23,424 nt of DNA from an uncultured Eubacterium sp. (lineage in GTDB: Bacteria; Bacillota; Clostridia; Lachnospirales; Lachnospiraceae), in the NCBI GenBank assembly GCA_934322085.1, contig CAKRGF010000037.1, forward strand, positions 1 through 23,424. Direction: 5' to 3'. Below, piece after piece: positions 15,317 to 22,446 of this stretch. The position numbers and the translations under genes were made by a program. The first letter of the stretch is position 1. Each line of letters opens with the position of its first letter. Under the pieces are notes generated by a model, which saw only the letters and a program-made list of their open reading frames with translations, searched no databases and was not told where the DNA came from.

Positions 15317-16840
15317 ATGAGCGAGAATATTGTATTAAAGATGAGTAATATCAGCAAAACTTTTCCCGGAGTGAAGGCATTATCCAATGTAGATTTTACA
15401 TTACGGGAAGGAGAAATCCATGCCCTGATGGGGGAAAATGGTGCAGGTAAATCCACCTTGATTAAAGTGTTAACCGGTGTTCATGATTTTCAGACAGGTG
15501 AGATTTACATGGTGAAAAATGCGGGAGGTAAACCGGAATTAATAGTGAATCATTCACCGCAGGAAGCACAACAAAATGGTATCAGTACCGTATACCAGGA
15601 GGTAAATTTATGTCCGAATCTTACGGTTGCAGAAAACTTGTTTATCGGCAGAGAGCCAAGAAGATTTGGTATGATAGACTGGCGTACGATGAATCGCAAG
15701 TCAACAGAGGTTTTAAAGAATCTCGATATCCATGTGGCACCAACTCAGAGTTTGGACGAGTGTTCCTTGGCAATTCAGCAAATGATAGCAATTGCCCGAG
15801 CTGTGGATATGAAATGCCGAGTTTTAATTTTGGATGAGCCGACATCCTCTTTGGATGATGACGAGGTTCAAAAATTATTTGTCCTGATGCGGAAATTGAG
15901 AGCAGAAGGTGTAGGAATTATTTTTGTAACACACTTTTTGGAACAGGTATATGAAGTGTGTGACCGAATCACTGTACTGAGAAATGGTGAATTGGTTGGT
16001 GAGTACGAAGTGGAATCACTTCCACGTGTAAAATTAGTATCTAAAATGATGGGAAAAGATTTTGATGACTTAGCAGATATCAAGGGTGAATATAAGCATG
16101 AAAAACATTTAGAACCGTTGATTGAGGCCAAAGGTTTAGGTCATGCAGGTACGATTCGACCGTTTGATTTAACAATCAACAAAGGAGAAGTAATCGGACT
16201 TACAGGACTTCTTGGATCCGGACGTTCAGAGATGGTTCGTGCCATTTACGGTGCTGACAAAGCCGATTCCGGCGTGCTGAAGGTCAAAGGAAAAGATACT
16301 AAAATCTCATCCCCATTGGATGCGATGAAAGCCGGCATGGCATATTTGCCGGAAGATAGAAAAAAGGAAGGAATCATTGCCGATTTGTCTGTTCGCGAAA
16401 ATATTATATTGGCACTTCAGGCAAAACGTGGAATGTTTAAGTTATTATCCCGCAAACAGATGGAAGAATTTGCGGATAAATACATTGACTTGCTGCAGAT
16501 TAAAACAGCAAGCCGTGAAACTCCGATTAAGAGTTTATCCGGCGGAAACCAGCAGAAGGTGATTATTGCCAGATGGCTGCTTACGAATCCGGATTACCTG
16601 ATTTTGGATGAACCGACACGAGGAATTGATATCGGAACAAAGACAGAAATTCAGAAATTAGTACTTCAACTGGCGGATGAGGGAAAAGCGGTCACCTTTA
16701 TTTCTTCCGAGATTGAGGAGATGCTTCGAACCTGCAGCCGTATGGCAGTTCTTCGTGATGGAAAAAAAGTTGGCGAAATTGAAGAAGAGGATTTGTCACA
16801 AGAATCCATTATGAAAGCAATTGCGGGAGGTGATGAATAA
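15317..16840 (+). CDS. ytfR: Sugar ABC transporter ATPase, double nucleotide-binding domain (YtfR-like)
   Basis: A 507-residue ATPase of the RbsA/MglA/YtfR class, two ABC domains in one chain. Domain 1 has Walker A GENGAGKS (39-46, Lys45), a degenerate signature (CSLAIQQMIAIARA) and Walker B LILDEP (Asp173, Glu174). Domain 2 has the family's degenerate Walker A GLLGSGRS (297-304, Arg in place of Lys), a strong LSGGNQQK signature, and Walker B with Asp431 followed by PTRGIDIG. I use ATG 15317 because GGAGGG (15307-15312) precedes it; ATG 15305 overlaps that site and adds only MEGK. The start fits family members, with (FPGVKAL) soon after. The stop overlaps the permease start by one base (TAATG). 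Confidence 0.95.
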   Translation: MSENIVLKMSNISKTFPGVKALSNVDFTLREGEIHALMGENGAGKSTLIKVLTGVHDFQTGEIYMVKNAGGKPELIVNHSPQEAQQNGISTVYQEVNLCPNLTVAENLFIGREPRRFGMIDWRTMNRKSTEVLKNLDIHVAPTQSLDECSLAIQQMIAIARAVDMKCRVLILDEPTSSLDDDEVQKLFVLMRKLRAEGVGIIFVTHFLEQVYEVCDRITVLRNGELVGEYEVESLPRVKLVSKMMGKDFDDLADIKGEYKHEKHLEPLIEAKGLGHAGTIRPFDLTINKGEVIGLTGLLGSGRSEMVRAIYGADKADSGVLKVKGKDTKISSPLDAMKAGMAYLPEDRKKEGIIADLSVRENIILALQAKRGMFKLLSRKQMEEFADKYIDLLQIKTASRETPIKSLSGGNQQKVIIARWLLTNPDYLILDEPTRGIDIGTKTEIQKLVLQLADEGKAVTFISSEIEEMLRTCSRMAVLRDGKKVGEIEEEDLSQESIMKAIAGGDE

Positions 16841-17895
16841 TGGCTGAGAAAATTAAAAAAATAACAGGAATGCGATTATTTATGCCAATTGTGTGTCTGC
16901 TTATCGTATTGCTTGTAAATGTGATTCGAACACCGGATTTCTTTAATATAACGTTAAAGGACGGACAATTAAGTGGATGGCTGATTGATGTTATTAACCG
17001 AGGTTCTGAACTTGTTATACTTGCCATTGGTATGACATTAGTAACAGCCGCTTCCGGTGGTCAGGATATCAGTGTTGGTGCTGTTATGGCGGTCGCCGCT
17101 GCTGTTTGCTGTCAGATTTTGTCCGGCGGTGAAGTAAGTACAAATACACTGGCTGCTCCGATTATTATTGCGGCGATTGCCGGAATTTTGGTTGCTGCTT
17201 TGTGCGGTGTGTTTAATGGTTTTTTGGTTGCGAAACTAAATATCCAGCCAATGGTTGCTACATTGATTCTGTTTACTGCAGGGCGCGGTATTGCCCAGTT
17301 GGTTACACAAGGACAGATTACATATGTCCGTGTGGAATCTTACAAGGCAATGGGTGGATTTCTCGGCCCAATTCCGACACCGGTTATCTTTGCAGTCGCA
17401 GCCGTTGTTGTTGCCTATTTGGTATTAAATAAGACAGCACTTGGTATGTATATTGAAAGTGTAGGAATTAACAGTCATGCATCCCGCTTGATTGGATTAA
17501 ACTCTACAAGAATTAAATTCCTCACCTATGTAATTTGCGGAGCCCTGGCAGGACTTGCAGGAATCGTTGCTTCGAGCCGAATTTATTCCGCAGATGCGAA
17601 CAACATTGGTCTGAACCTTGAGATGGATGCCATCTTAGCAGTAGCGTTAGGTGGAAACATCTTAAGTGGTGGTAAATTCAGTTTGATGGGGTCAGTAATT
17701 GGCGCTTATACGATTCAGGCGTTGACGACAACGCTGTATGCTATGAGTGTACCGTCTGACCAGCTCCCGGTTTATAAAGCAATCGTTGTTATCATTATCG
17801 TAGTTCTTCAGAGCCCGGTTTACAAAAAGGCAATGCAGAATTACAAAGCGAGGAGACAGTCGAAAAAGGCAGTAGTACAGGGAGGTGAACAGTAA
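16840..17895 (+). CDS. ytfT: Sugar ABC transporter permease (YtfT-like)
   Basis: A 351-residue polytopic membrane protein of the RbsC/YtfT permease family (BPD_transp_2). Family marks: ILAIGMTLVTAASGGQDISVGAVMA near residue 70, where GGQDISVG replaces the more common GGIDLSVG; LNIQPMVATLILFTAGRGIAQLVTQGQI; KTALGMYIESVGIN; SADANNIGLNLEMDAILAVALGGN; and SGGKFSLMGSVIGA. These segments line up with E. coli YtfT, including the N-I/L-Q-P region and the ADANN motif. GGGAGGTGA just before the start is inside the ATPase tail, and the TAATG overlap implies coupling. It forms the membrane channel with the next gene product. Confidence 0.93.
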   Translation: MAEKIKKITGMRLFMPIVCLLIVLLVNVIRTPDFFNITLKDGQLSGWLIDVINRGSELVILAIGMTLVTAASGGQDISVGAVMAVAAAVCCQILSGGEVSTNTLAAPIIIAAIAGILVAALCGVFNGFLVAKLNIQPMVATLILFTAGRGIAQLVTQGQITYVRVESYKAMGGFLGPIPTPVIFAVAAVVVAYLVLNKTALGMYIESVGINSHASRLIGLNSTRIKFLTYVICGALAGLAGIVASSRIYSADANNIGLNLEMDAILAVALGGNILSGGKFSLMGSVIGAYTIQALTTTLYAMSVPSDQLPVYKAIVVIIIVVLQSPVYKKAMQNYKARRQSKKAVVQGGEQ

Positions 17896-18989
17896 TGGGT
17901 GAATTTTTGAAGGCAAAGACAAAAAGATTTAACAGCAATACATTCCTTTTCATTATTACAATTGTGTTGTTTATTGCAATGTATGTAGCAGGAATGATTG
18001 TATTTGCAGACAAAGGTTTTGCAAAACCGCAGATGTTTACCAACTTGTTTATTAACAATGCCGGATTGATTGTAATTGGTTGTGGTATGACAATCGTTAT
18101 GATTACCGGAGGAATTGATATCTCGGTTGGTTCGGTAACCGCATTAGTTTGTATGGCGAGTGCTTATGCCATGGAAAATAAGGGGATGAGCCCTTATGCA
18201 GCTCTTGCGATTTCGCTTGGTATTGGGTTACTGTTTGGTTTGCTTCAAGGCTATTTAGTTTCCTACCTGGAAATTCAGCCGTTTATCGTTACTCTGGCGG
18301 GTCTGTTTCTAGGAAGAGGACTTACGGCTATGATAAGTACAGATATGATTTCCATTAAAAACGATTTGTTTCAGAAATGGGCAACATATCAGATTGAACT
18401 GCCGATTGGAACATATAATAAACATGGGGTATTCCGGCCGGCATATATATATCCATCGGTTGTGATTGCACTAATTGTGGTTGTTTTGATTGCTATTATG
18501 CTTCGTTATACAAAATTCGGACGCAAATTATTTGCTATCGGCGGCAGCCAGCAGAGTGCATTGATGATGGGCTTAAATGTAAAAAGGACGAAGTTTGAAG
18601 CTTATATTTTAGATGGTCTTTTGGCTGGCTTGGGTGGATTCTTATTCTGCTTGAACAGTTGTGCCGGATTTGTAGAACAGGCAAAAGGTTTGGAAATGGA
18701 TGCCATTTCGGCAGCAGTAATCGGTGGAACACTTCTTTCGGGAGGTGTCGGAACGGTTGTTGGTACAACATTTGGTGTACTGATTAAAGGAACAATTACC
18801 AGTCTGATTACGACACAGGGTACATTGTCAAGCTGGTGGGTACGAATTGTACTTTCCGCACTGCTTTGCTTCTTTATCGTATTGCAGGCACTCTTTGCAA
18901 AAGCAAAAATAAAAGGCAAAAAGGCAGAGAAAAAAGATGCCACAAAGTCGGGTGGAGCACCACCAGACCAAGTGGCTGCAGAGTCATAA
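17895..18989 (+). CDS. yjfF: Sugar ABC transporter permease (YjfF-like)
   Basis: A 364-residue second permease of the same importer, overlapping the first by one base (TAATG) with GGGAGGTGA upstream. It matches E. coli YjfF: GCGMTIVMITGGIDISVGSV, LEIQPFIVTLAGLFLGRGLT, RYTKFGRKLFAIGGSQQSALMMGLNVKRTK, and the long segment EMDAISAAVIGGTLLSGGVGTVVGTTFGV followed by GTLSSWWV. Two distinct permeases plus one double ATPase is the YtfQRT-YjfF pattern, whereas ribose and Mgl systems use one permease gene. The C-terminal 25 residues are a Lys/Ala/Pro-rich cytoplasmic tail. A terminator follows 40 bases after the stop. Confidence 0.93.
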   Translation: MGEFLKAKTKRFNSNTFLFIITIVLFIAMYVAGMIVFADKGFAKPQMFTNLFINNAGLIVIGCGMTIVMITGGIDISVGSVTALVCMASAYAMENKGMSPYAALAISLGIGLLFGLLQGYLVSYLEIQPFIVTLAGLFLGRGLTAMISTDMISIKNDLFQKWATYQIELPIGTYNKHGVFRPAYIYPSVVIALIVVVLIAIMLRYTKFGRKLFAIGGSQQSALMMGLNVKRTKFEAYILDGLLAGLGGFLFCLNSCAGFVEQAKGLEMDAISAAVIGGTLLSGGVGTVVGTTFGVLIKGTITSLITTQGTLSSWWVRIVLSALLCFFIVLQALFAKAKIKGKKAEKKDATKSGGAPPDQVAAES

Positions 18990-19028
18990 GCGGATAGATG
19001 ATTGTCACAAATCATTGTTTCTCTTTTA

Positions 19029-19059
19029 GGGACCGGTTTTTAAAAGACCGGTTCCTTTT
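19029..19059 (+). terminator. Intrinsic terminator of the sugar ABC operon
   Basis: GGGACCGGT (19029-19037) pairs with ACCGGTTCC (19047-19055) over 9 bp, one a G-U, around a 9-base loop. TTTT follows (19056-19059), a short tract. TTTTA before the stem may allow weak activity on the other strand. Confidence 0.82.
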
Positions 19060-19101
19060 AAAATTGTTAAGACTGCTCCAAACAAATATGAGAAGGATTA
19101 C

Positions 19102-19130
19102 TTGACTTTTTGTTTAGATTCCCGTATTAT
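19102..19130 (+). promoter_or_regulatory. Promoter of the valS T-box leader
   Basis: TTGACT (19102-19107) and TATTAT (19125-19130) are 17 bases apart, five of six matches each. The transcript should start near 19137, about 350 bases before valS. Confidence 0.8.
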
Positions 19131-19136
19131 TAGGAA

Positions 19137-19429
19137 AGAAATGTAGTGCAGGAGAGGAGTACACAAGTGGCACTGACAGAGAGGGAAATTCATTGGCTGT
19201 AAGATTTCCTCGGAAAAAACTTGTGGAAGGTAGCTCTGAAACAGCGGTTCTGAATGTGGCAGATACAGCCAGTAGGAACTGACGGCTTGTCCCGTTATAG
19301 ACAAAATGAGGAACATAGCGGTTATGCTGTGTTTGAAAAAAAGGTGGTACCACGGCTGTCAGGTCGTCCTTTACGATGCCGTGGACAATGAGGATTTTGA
19401 TGACTTGTCGAAAACGGCAGGTCTTTTTT
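19137..19429 (+). promoter_or_regulatory. T-box riboswitch of valS, specifier GUA (Val)
   Basis: A tRNA-sensing leader filling most of the 500-base gap before valS. The T-box core AAGGTGGTACCACGG is at 19341-19355, with UGGU (19345-19348) complementary to the ACCA end of tRNA-Val. Stem I: CACAAGT (19162-19168) pairs with ACTTGTG (19219-19225). Below it AGAG (19153-19156) pairs with CTCT (19234-19237), leaving an internal loop whose left side has the usual AGTA and whose right side reads GAA-G-GTA-G. GTA at 19230-19232 is therefore the specifier codon, valine, matching the gene. Stem III is AACATAGC/GCTGTGTT (19312-19333). The antiterminator is AAAGG (19340-19344) with CCTTT (19368-19372) plus ACG/CGT inside. 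Competing pairing CCACGGC/GCCGTGG (19350-19384) and a terminator at 19402-19429 complete the switch. Uncharged tRNA-Val should favour read-through. Confidence 0.93.
19402..19429 (+). terminator. Conditional terminator of the valS T-box
   Basis: GACTTGTCG (19402-19410) pairs with CGGCAGGTC (19415-19423), 9 bp with two G-U pairs, AAAA loop, then six Ts (19424-19429). It lies 60 bases before valS. Confidence 0.85.
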
Positions 19430-19442
19430 GATGTTGGTTGGC

Positions 19443-19459
19443 AGATGCCCCTGGCATCT
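19443..19459 (+). other. Perfect hairpin between T-box terminator and valS ribosome site
   Basis: AGATGCC-CCT-GGCATCT is a perfect 7-bp stem with a 3-base loop, 12 bases before GGAGGT (19472-19477). It is present only in read-through transcripts. It may protect the 5' end of processed valS mRNA or affect initiation. Function unknown. Confidence 0.5.
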
Positions 19460-19488
19460 AGTTTGATGAATGGAGGTTATGAAACAGA

Positions 19489-22143
19489 ATGAAAAAGGAA
19501 CTGGAAAAGACATATAATCCGGCGGATATCGAGGACCGGTTATATGCAAAATGGGTAAACAAAAAATATTTTCATGCAGAAGTAAATGCAAACAAAAAAC
19601 CTTATACGATTGTGATTCCACCACCGAATATTACCGGTCAGCTTCACATGGGACATGCACTTGATAATACGCTGCAGGATATCATTATTCGTTCCAAACG
19701 TATGCAGGGATATGAAACTTTGTGGATGCCTGGAACAGACCACGCATCGATTGCAACCGAAGCTAAAATTGTTGAGGCAATGAAAGAAGAAGGACTCACA
19801 AAAGACGATATTGGCAGAGAAAAGTTTTTGGAACGTGCATGGGCATGGAAAGATAAATTTGGCGGACGAATTGTATCGCAGCTTAAGAAAATGGGCTCTT
19901 CCTGTGATTGGGACAGAGAGCGTTTTACGATGGATGAGGGCTGTAATAAAGCAGTCAAGGAAGTTTTTGTAAATCTTTATAATAAAGGTTTGATTTACCG
20001 CGGGGAGCGAATCATTAACTGGTGTCCACACTGCCTGACTTCGATTTCCGATGCGGAAGTTGAGTATGAAGATCAGAAAGGACATTTTTGGCATCTGCGC
20101 TATGCGTTTGCGGATGGAAGCGGTTATATCAATCTGGCTACCACACGTCCGGAAACACTTCTTGGTGATACAGCAGTAGCCGTGAATCCGAATGATGAGC
20201 GGTATAAAGATTTGGTTGGCAAAAAACTGATTCTGCCTCTGGTACACCGTGAAATTCCGTTGATTGCTGATGATTATGTAGATATGGAATTTGGTACCGG
20301 TGTCGTAAAAATCACGCCGGCACATGACCCGAATGACTTTGAGGTTGGACTGCGCCATGACCTGCCAATTATTAATGTGATGACAGACGATGCTAAAATC
20401 GTGGATGAATATGAGAAGTATGCGGGCATGGATCGATATGAAGCAAGAAAGGCCATTGTAGAAGATTTGGAAAAAGAGGGCGCTCTTGTAAAAATTGAGG
20501 ATCACGATCATAACGTAGGAACTTGTTACCGTTGTGGAACAACAGTAGAGCCACGTGTATCTAAACAGTGGTTTGTAAAAATGAAGCCACTTGCCGGTCC
20601 GGCGATTGATGCAGTAAAAGAAGGTAAAACAAAATTTGTTCCGGAGCATTTTAATAAAACGTATTTCCACTGGCTTGAGAATATCCGCGACTGGTGTATT
20701 TCCCGTCAGCTCTGGTGGGGACATCAGATTCCGGCATTTTACTGTGATGACTGCGGTGAATTGGTAGTAACCAAAGAAAATAGTGCAGTATGTCCGAAAT
20801 GCGGCAAGCCGATGCGTCAGGATCCGGATACACTGGATACCTGGTTTAGTTCCGCCCTTTGGCCATTCTCAACACTTGGATGGCCGGATAAAACCGAGGA
20901 GATGGAGTATTTCTATCCGACGAACACATTGGTAACCGGTTATGATATCATTCCGTTCTGGGTTATGCGAATGATGTTCAGCGGACTTGAGCATACAGGA
21001 CAAGTTCCGTTTGATACGGTGCTGATTCATGGACTTGTGCGCGATTCCCAGGGTAGAAAAATGAGTAAATCACTTGGCAACGGAATTGACCCGCTTGAGG
21101 TTATTGATAAATATGGTGCCGATGCGCTGCGTCTGACGCTGGTAACCGGAAATGCACCGGGAAATGATATGCGTTTTTATTGGGAGCGTGTTGAGGCGAG
21201 CCGTAATTTTGCCAATAAAGTATGGAATGCTTCCCGTTTCATTATGATGAATTTTGACCAGAATGAAGATGTGGATTATGAAAATGTAACCGCAGATGAG
21301 CTGACTCAGGCAGATAAGTGGATTCTTTCCAAGGTGAATACACTTGCCAAGGATGTCACTACATTGATGGATTCCTTTGACTTGGGAATTGCCGTTCAGA
21401 AAATTTATGATTTTATATGGGAAGAATTCTGCGACTGGTATATTGAAATGGTAAAACCACGTTTGTACAACGATGCAGATGAAACAAAAGCAGCGGCTTT
21501 GTACACATTGAAAACCGTTTTAATTGATGCACTGAAATTACTGCATCCGTATATGCCGTTTATCACAGAGGAAATTTATTGTACACTTATGGGTGACGAA
21601 GAAATTTCTATCATGGTAAGTGAATGGCCAAAATACAAAGAGAGCCGTAACTTTGCTGAGGATGAGGCAAAAGTTGAGCGGATTAAAGAAGCCGTAAAAG
21701 GCATCCGAAACATCCGCGGTGAGATGAATGTGCCACCAAGCAAAAAAGCATCGGTTATTGTTGTTTCAGAAAAAGAAGAAGTGTTAAAAATCTTCGAGGA
21801 AAATAAAGTATTTTTTGCAACGCTCGGTCTTGCCAGTGATGTGACACTGCAGTCAACGAAAGATAACATTGGTGAAGATGCTGTTTCTGTTGTTATTGCG
21901 GATGGAACCATCTATATTCCGTTTGCAGAACTGGTTGATATTGACAAAGAAATTGAGCGTCTGAAGAAAGAAGAAAAGAAACTTACCGGCGAAATCAAAC
22001 GCTGTGAAGGTATGCTTGGCAATCCGAATTTCGTAAACAAAGCACCGGAGAAAAAGATTGCTGAGGAAAGAGAAAAATTAGAGAAATATAAGGGAATGAT
22101 GGAACAGGTTAAGGAGCGTTTGGCGCATTTTACAAAAGCGTGA
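19489..22143 (+). CDS. valS: Valyl-tRNA synthetase
   Basis: An 884-residue class I synthetase that charges tRNA-Val and edits mischarged threonine. Motifs: PPPNITGQLHMGH with HMGH at 53-56; CP1 editing domain with TTRPETLLGDTAVAVNP and GTGVVKITPAHDPNDF; Cys-pair zinc-binding-like motifs (CYRCG; CDDCG...CPKCG); DTWFSSALWPFSTLGWP; KMSKS at 524-528; an anticodon-binding helical domain; and the C-terminal coiled coil (about 820-884, rich in E/K with EIERLKKEEKKL) typical of ValRS. GGAGGT (19472-19477) is 11 bases before the ATG, a little far. A short out-of-frame ATG at 19479 is ignored. Expression is under the upstream T-box. No clear intrinsic terminator follows. Confidence 0.98.
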   Translation: MKKELEKTYNPADIEDRLYAKWVNKKYFHAEVNANKKPYTIVIPPPNITGQLHMGHALDNTLQDIIIRSKRMQGYETLWMPGTDHASIATEAKIVEAMKEEGLTKDDIGREKFLERAWAWKDKFGGRIVSQLKKMGSSCDWDRERFTMDEGCNKAVKEVFVNLYNKGLIYRGERIINWCPHCLTSISDAEVEYEDQKGHFWHLRYAFADGSGYINLATTRPETLLGDTAVAVNPNDERYKDLVGKKLILPLVHREIPLIADDYVDMEFGTGVVKITPAHDPNDFEVGLRHDLPIINVMTDDAKIVDEYEKYAGMDRYEARKAIVEDLEKEGALVKIEDHDHNVGTCYRCGTTVEPRVSKQWFVKMKPLAGPAIDAVKEGKTKFVPEHFNKTYFHWLENIRDWCISRQLWWGHQIPAFYCDDCGELVVTKENSAVCPKCGKPMRQDPDTLDTWFSSALWPFSTLGWPDKTEEMEYFYPTNTLVTGYDIIPFWVMRMMFSGLEHTGQVPFDTVLIHGLVRDSQGRKMSKSLGNGIDPLEVIDKYGADALRLTLVTGNAPGNDMRFYWERVEASRNFANKVWNASRFIMMNFDQNEDVDYENVTADELTQADKWILSKVNTLAKDVTTLMDSFDLGIAVQKIYDFIWEEFCDWYIEMVKPRLYNDADETKAAALYTLKTVLIDALKLLHPYMPFITEEIYCTLMGDEEISIMVSEWPKYKESRNFAEDEAKVERIKEAVKGIRNIRGEMNVPPSKKASVIVVSEKEEVLKIFEENKVFFATLGLASDVTLQSTKDNIGEDAVSVVIADGTIYIPFAELVDIDKEIERLKKEEKKLTGEIKRCEGMLGNPNFVNKAPEKKIAEEREKLEKYKGMMEQVKERLAHFTKA

Positions 22144-22196
22144 CGTAATTTGTGAATGAAACTTATGTTTTGTCGAAGGATTCTCGTATTTCCTAC

Positions 22197-22225
22197 TTGC
22201 TTTTTTCACTCAAAATAGGTATTAT
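22197..22225 (+). promoter_or_regulatory. Promoter of the small protein / zinc-ribbon pair
   Basis: TTGCTT (22197-22202) and TATTAT (22220-22225) are 17 bases apart. The -10 box lies within a perfect palindrome (22218-22232). The remaining 22144-22276 gap shows nothing else I can support. Confidence 0.65.
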
Positions 22226-22232
22226 GAATACC
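22218..22232 (+). promoter_or_regulatory. Candidate operator overlapping the -10 box
   Basis: GGTATT-ATG-AATACC is a perfect 6-bp inverted repeat with a 3-base centre. It covers the -10 element and the probable start site, an ideal place for a dimeric repressor. The cognate regulator is unknown; its sequence differs from the MarR-linked palindrome at 2580-2593. Confidence 0.5.
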
Positions 22233-22276
22233 AAAGGGAATACATGACAGTGAAAGAGCAAATAGGAGGTACGAGA

Positions 22277-22420
22277 ATGCTTAATTTTGAGGAAGAACTT
22301 GAAAAATTTCAGCCTAGCATGGACATCGAGAAAGTTGAAGATGTTGTTTATCATAATAATTTAGCAGATGTGACAGATATTGTAAAAGAATTGATACAGG
22401 ATGCTAAAGGAACATTGTGA
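22277..22420 (+). CDS. 47-residue acidic small protein, unknown function
   Basis: A short gene with an excellent ribosome site, AGGAGGT (22264-22270), 6 bases before the ATG. The product (MLNFEEELEKFQPS ... LIQDAKGTL) is acidic, helical in character and without Cys or membrane segment. The second half (ADVTDIVKELIQDAK) could form an amphipathic helix. It has its own promoter and is followed directly by the zinc-ribbon/TPR gene: its TGA overlaps an in-frame ATG (22420) of that gene, so the two are co-transcribed and perhaps partners. I do not recognise a named family; the strong initiation signal, operon position and lack of low-complexity sequence support a real gene. Confidence 0.78.
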   Translation: MLNFEEELEKFQPSMDIEKVEDVVYHNNLADVTDIVKELIQDAKGTL

Positions 22421-22446
22421 TGAAAAACAGGAAGGGGTTATCAAAG

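Noticed and set aside
19540..20724. Long antisense open frame (394 codons) opposite valS
   Set aside because: It is opposite a highly conserved synthetase, has low-complexity Ile/Phe/His-rich composition, no ribosome site and no recognisable domain. It is a shadow of the valS codon pattern.
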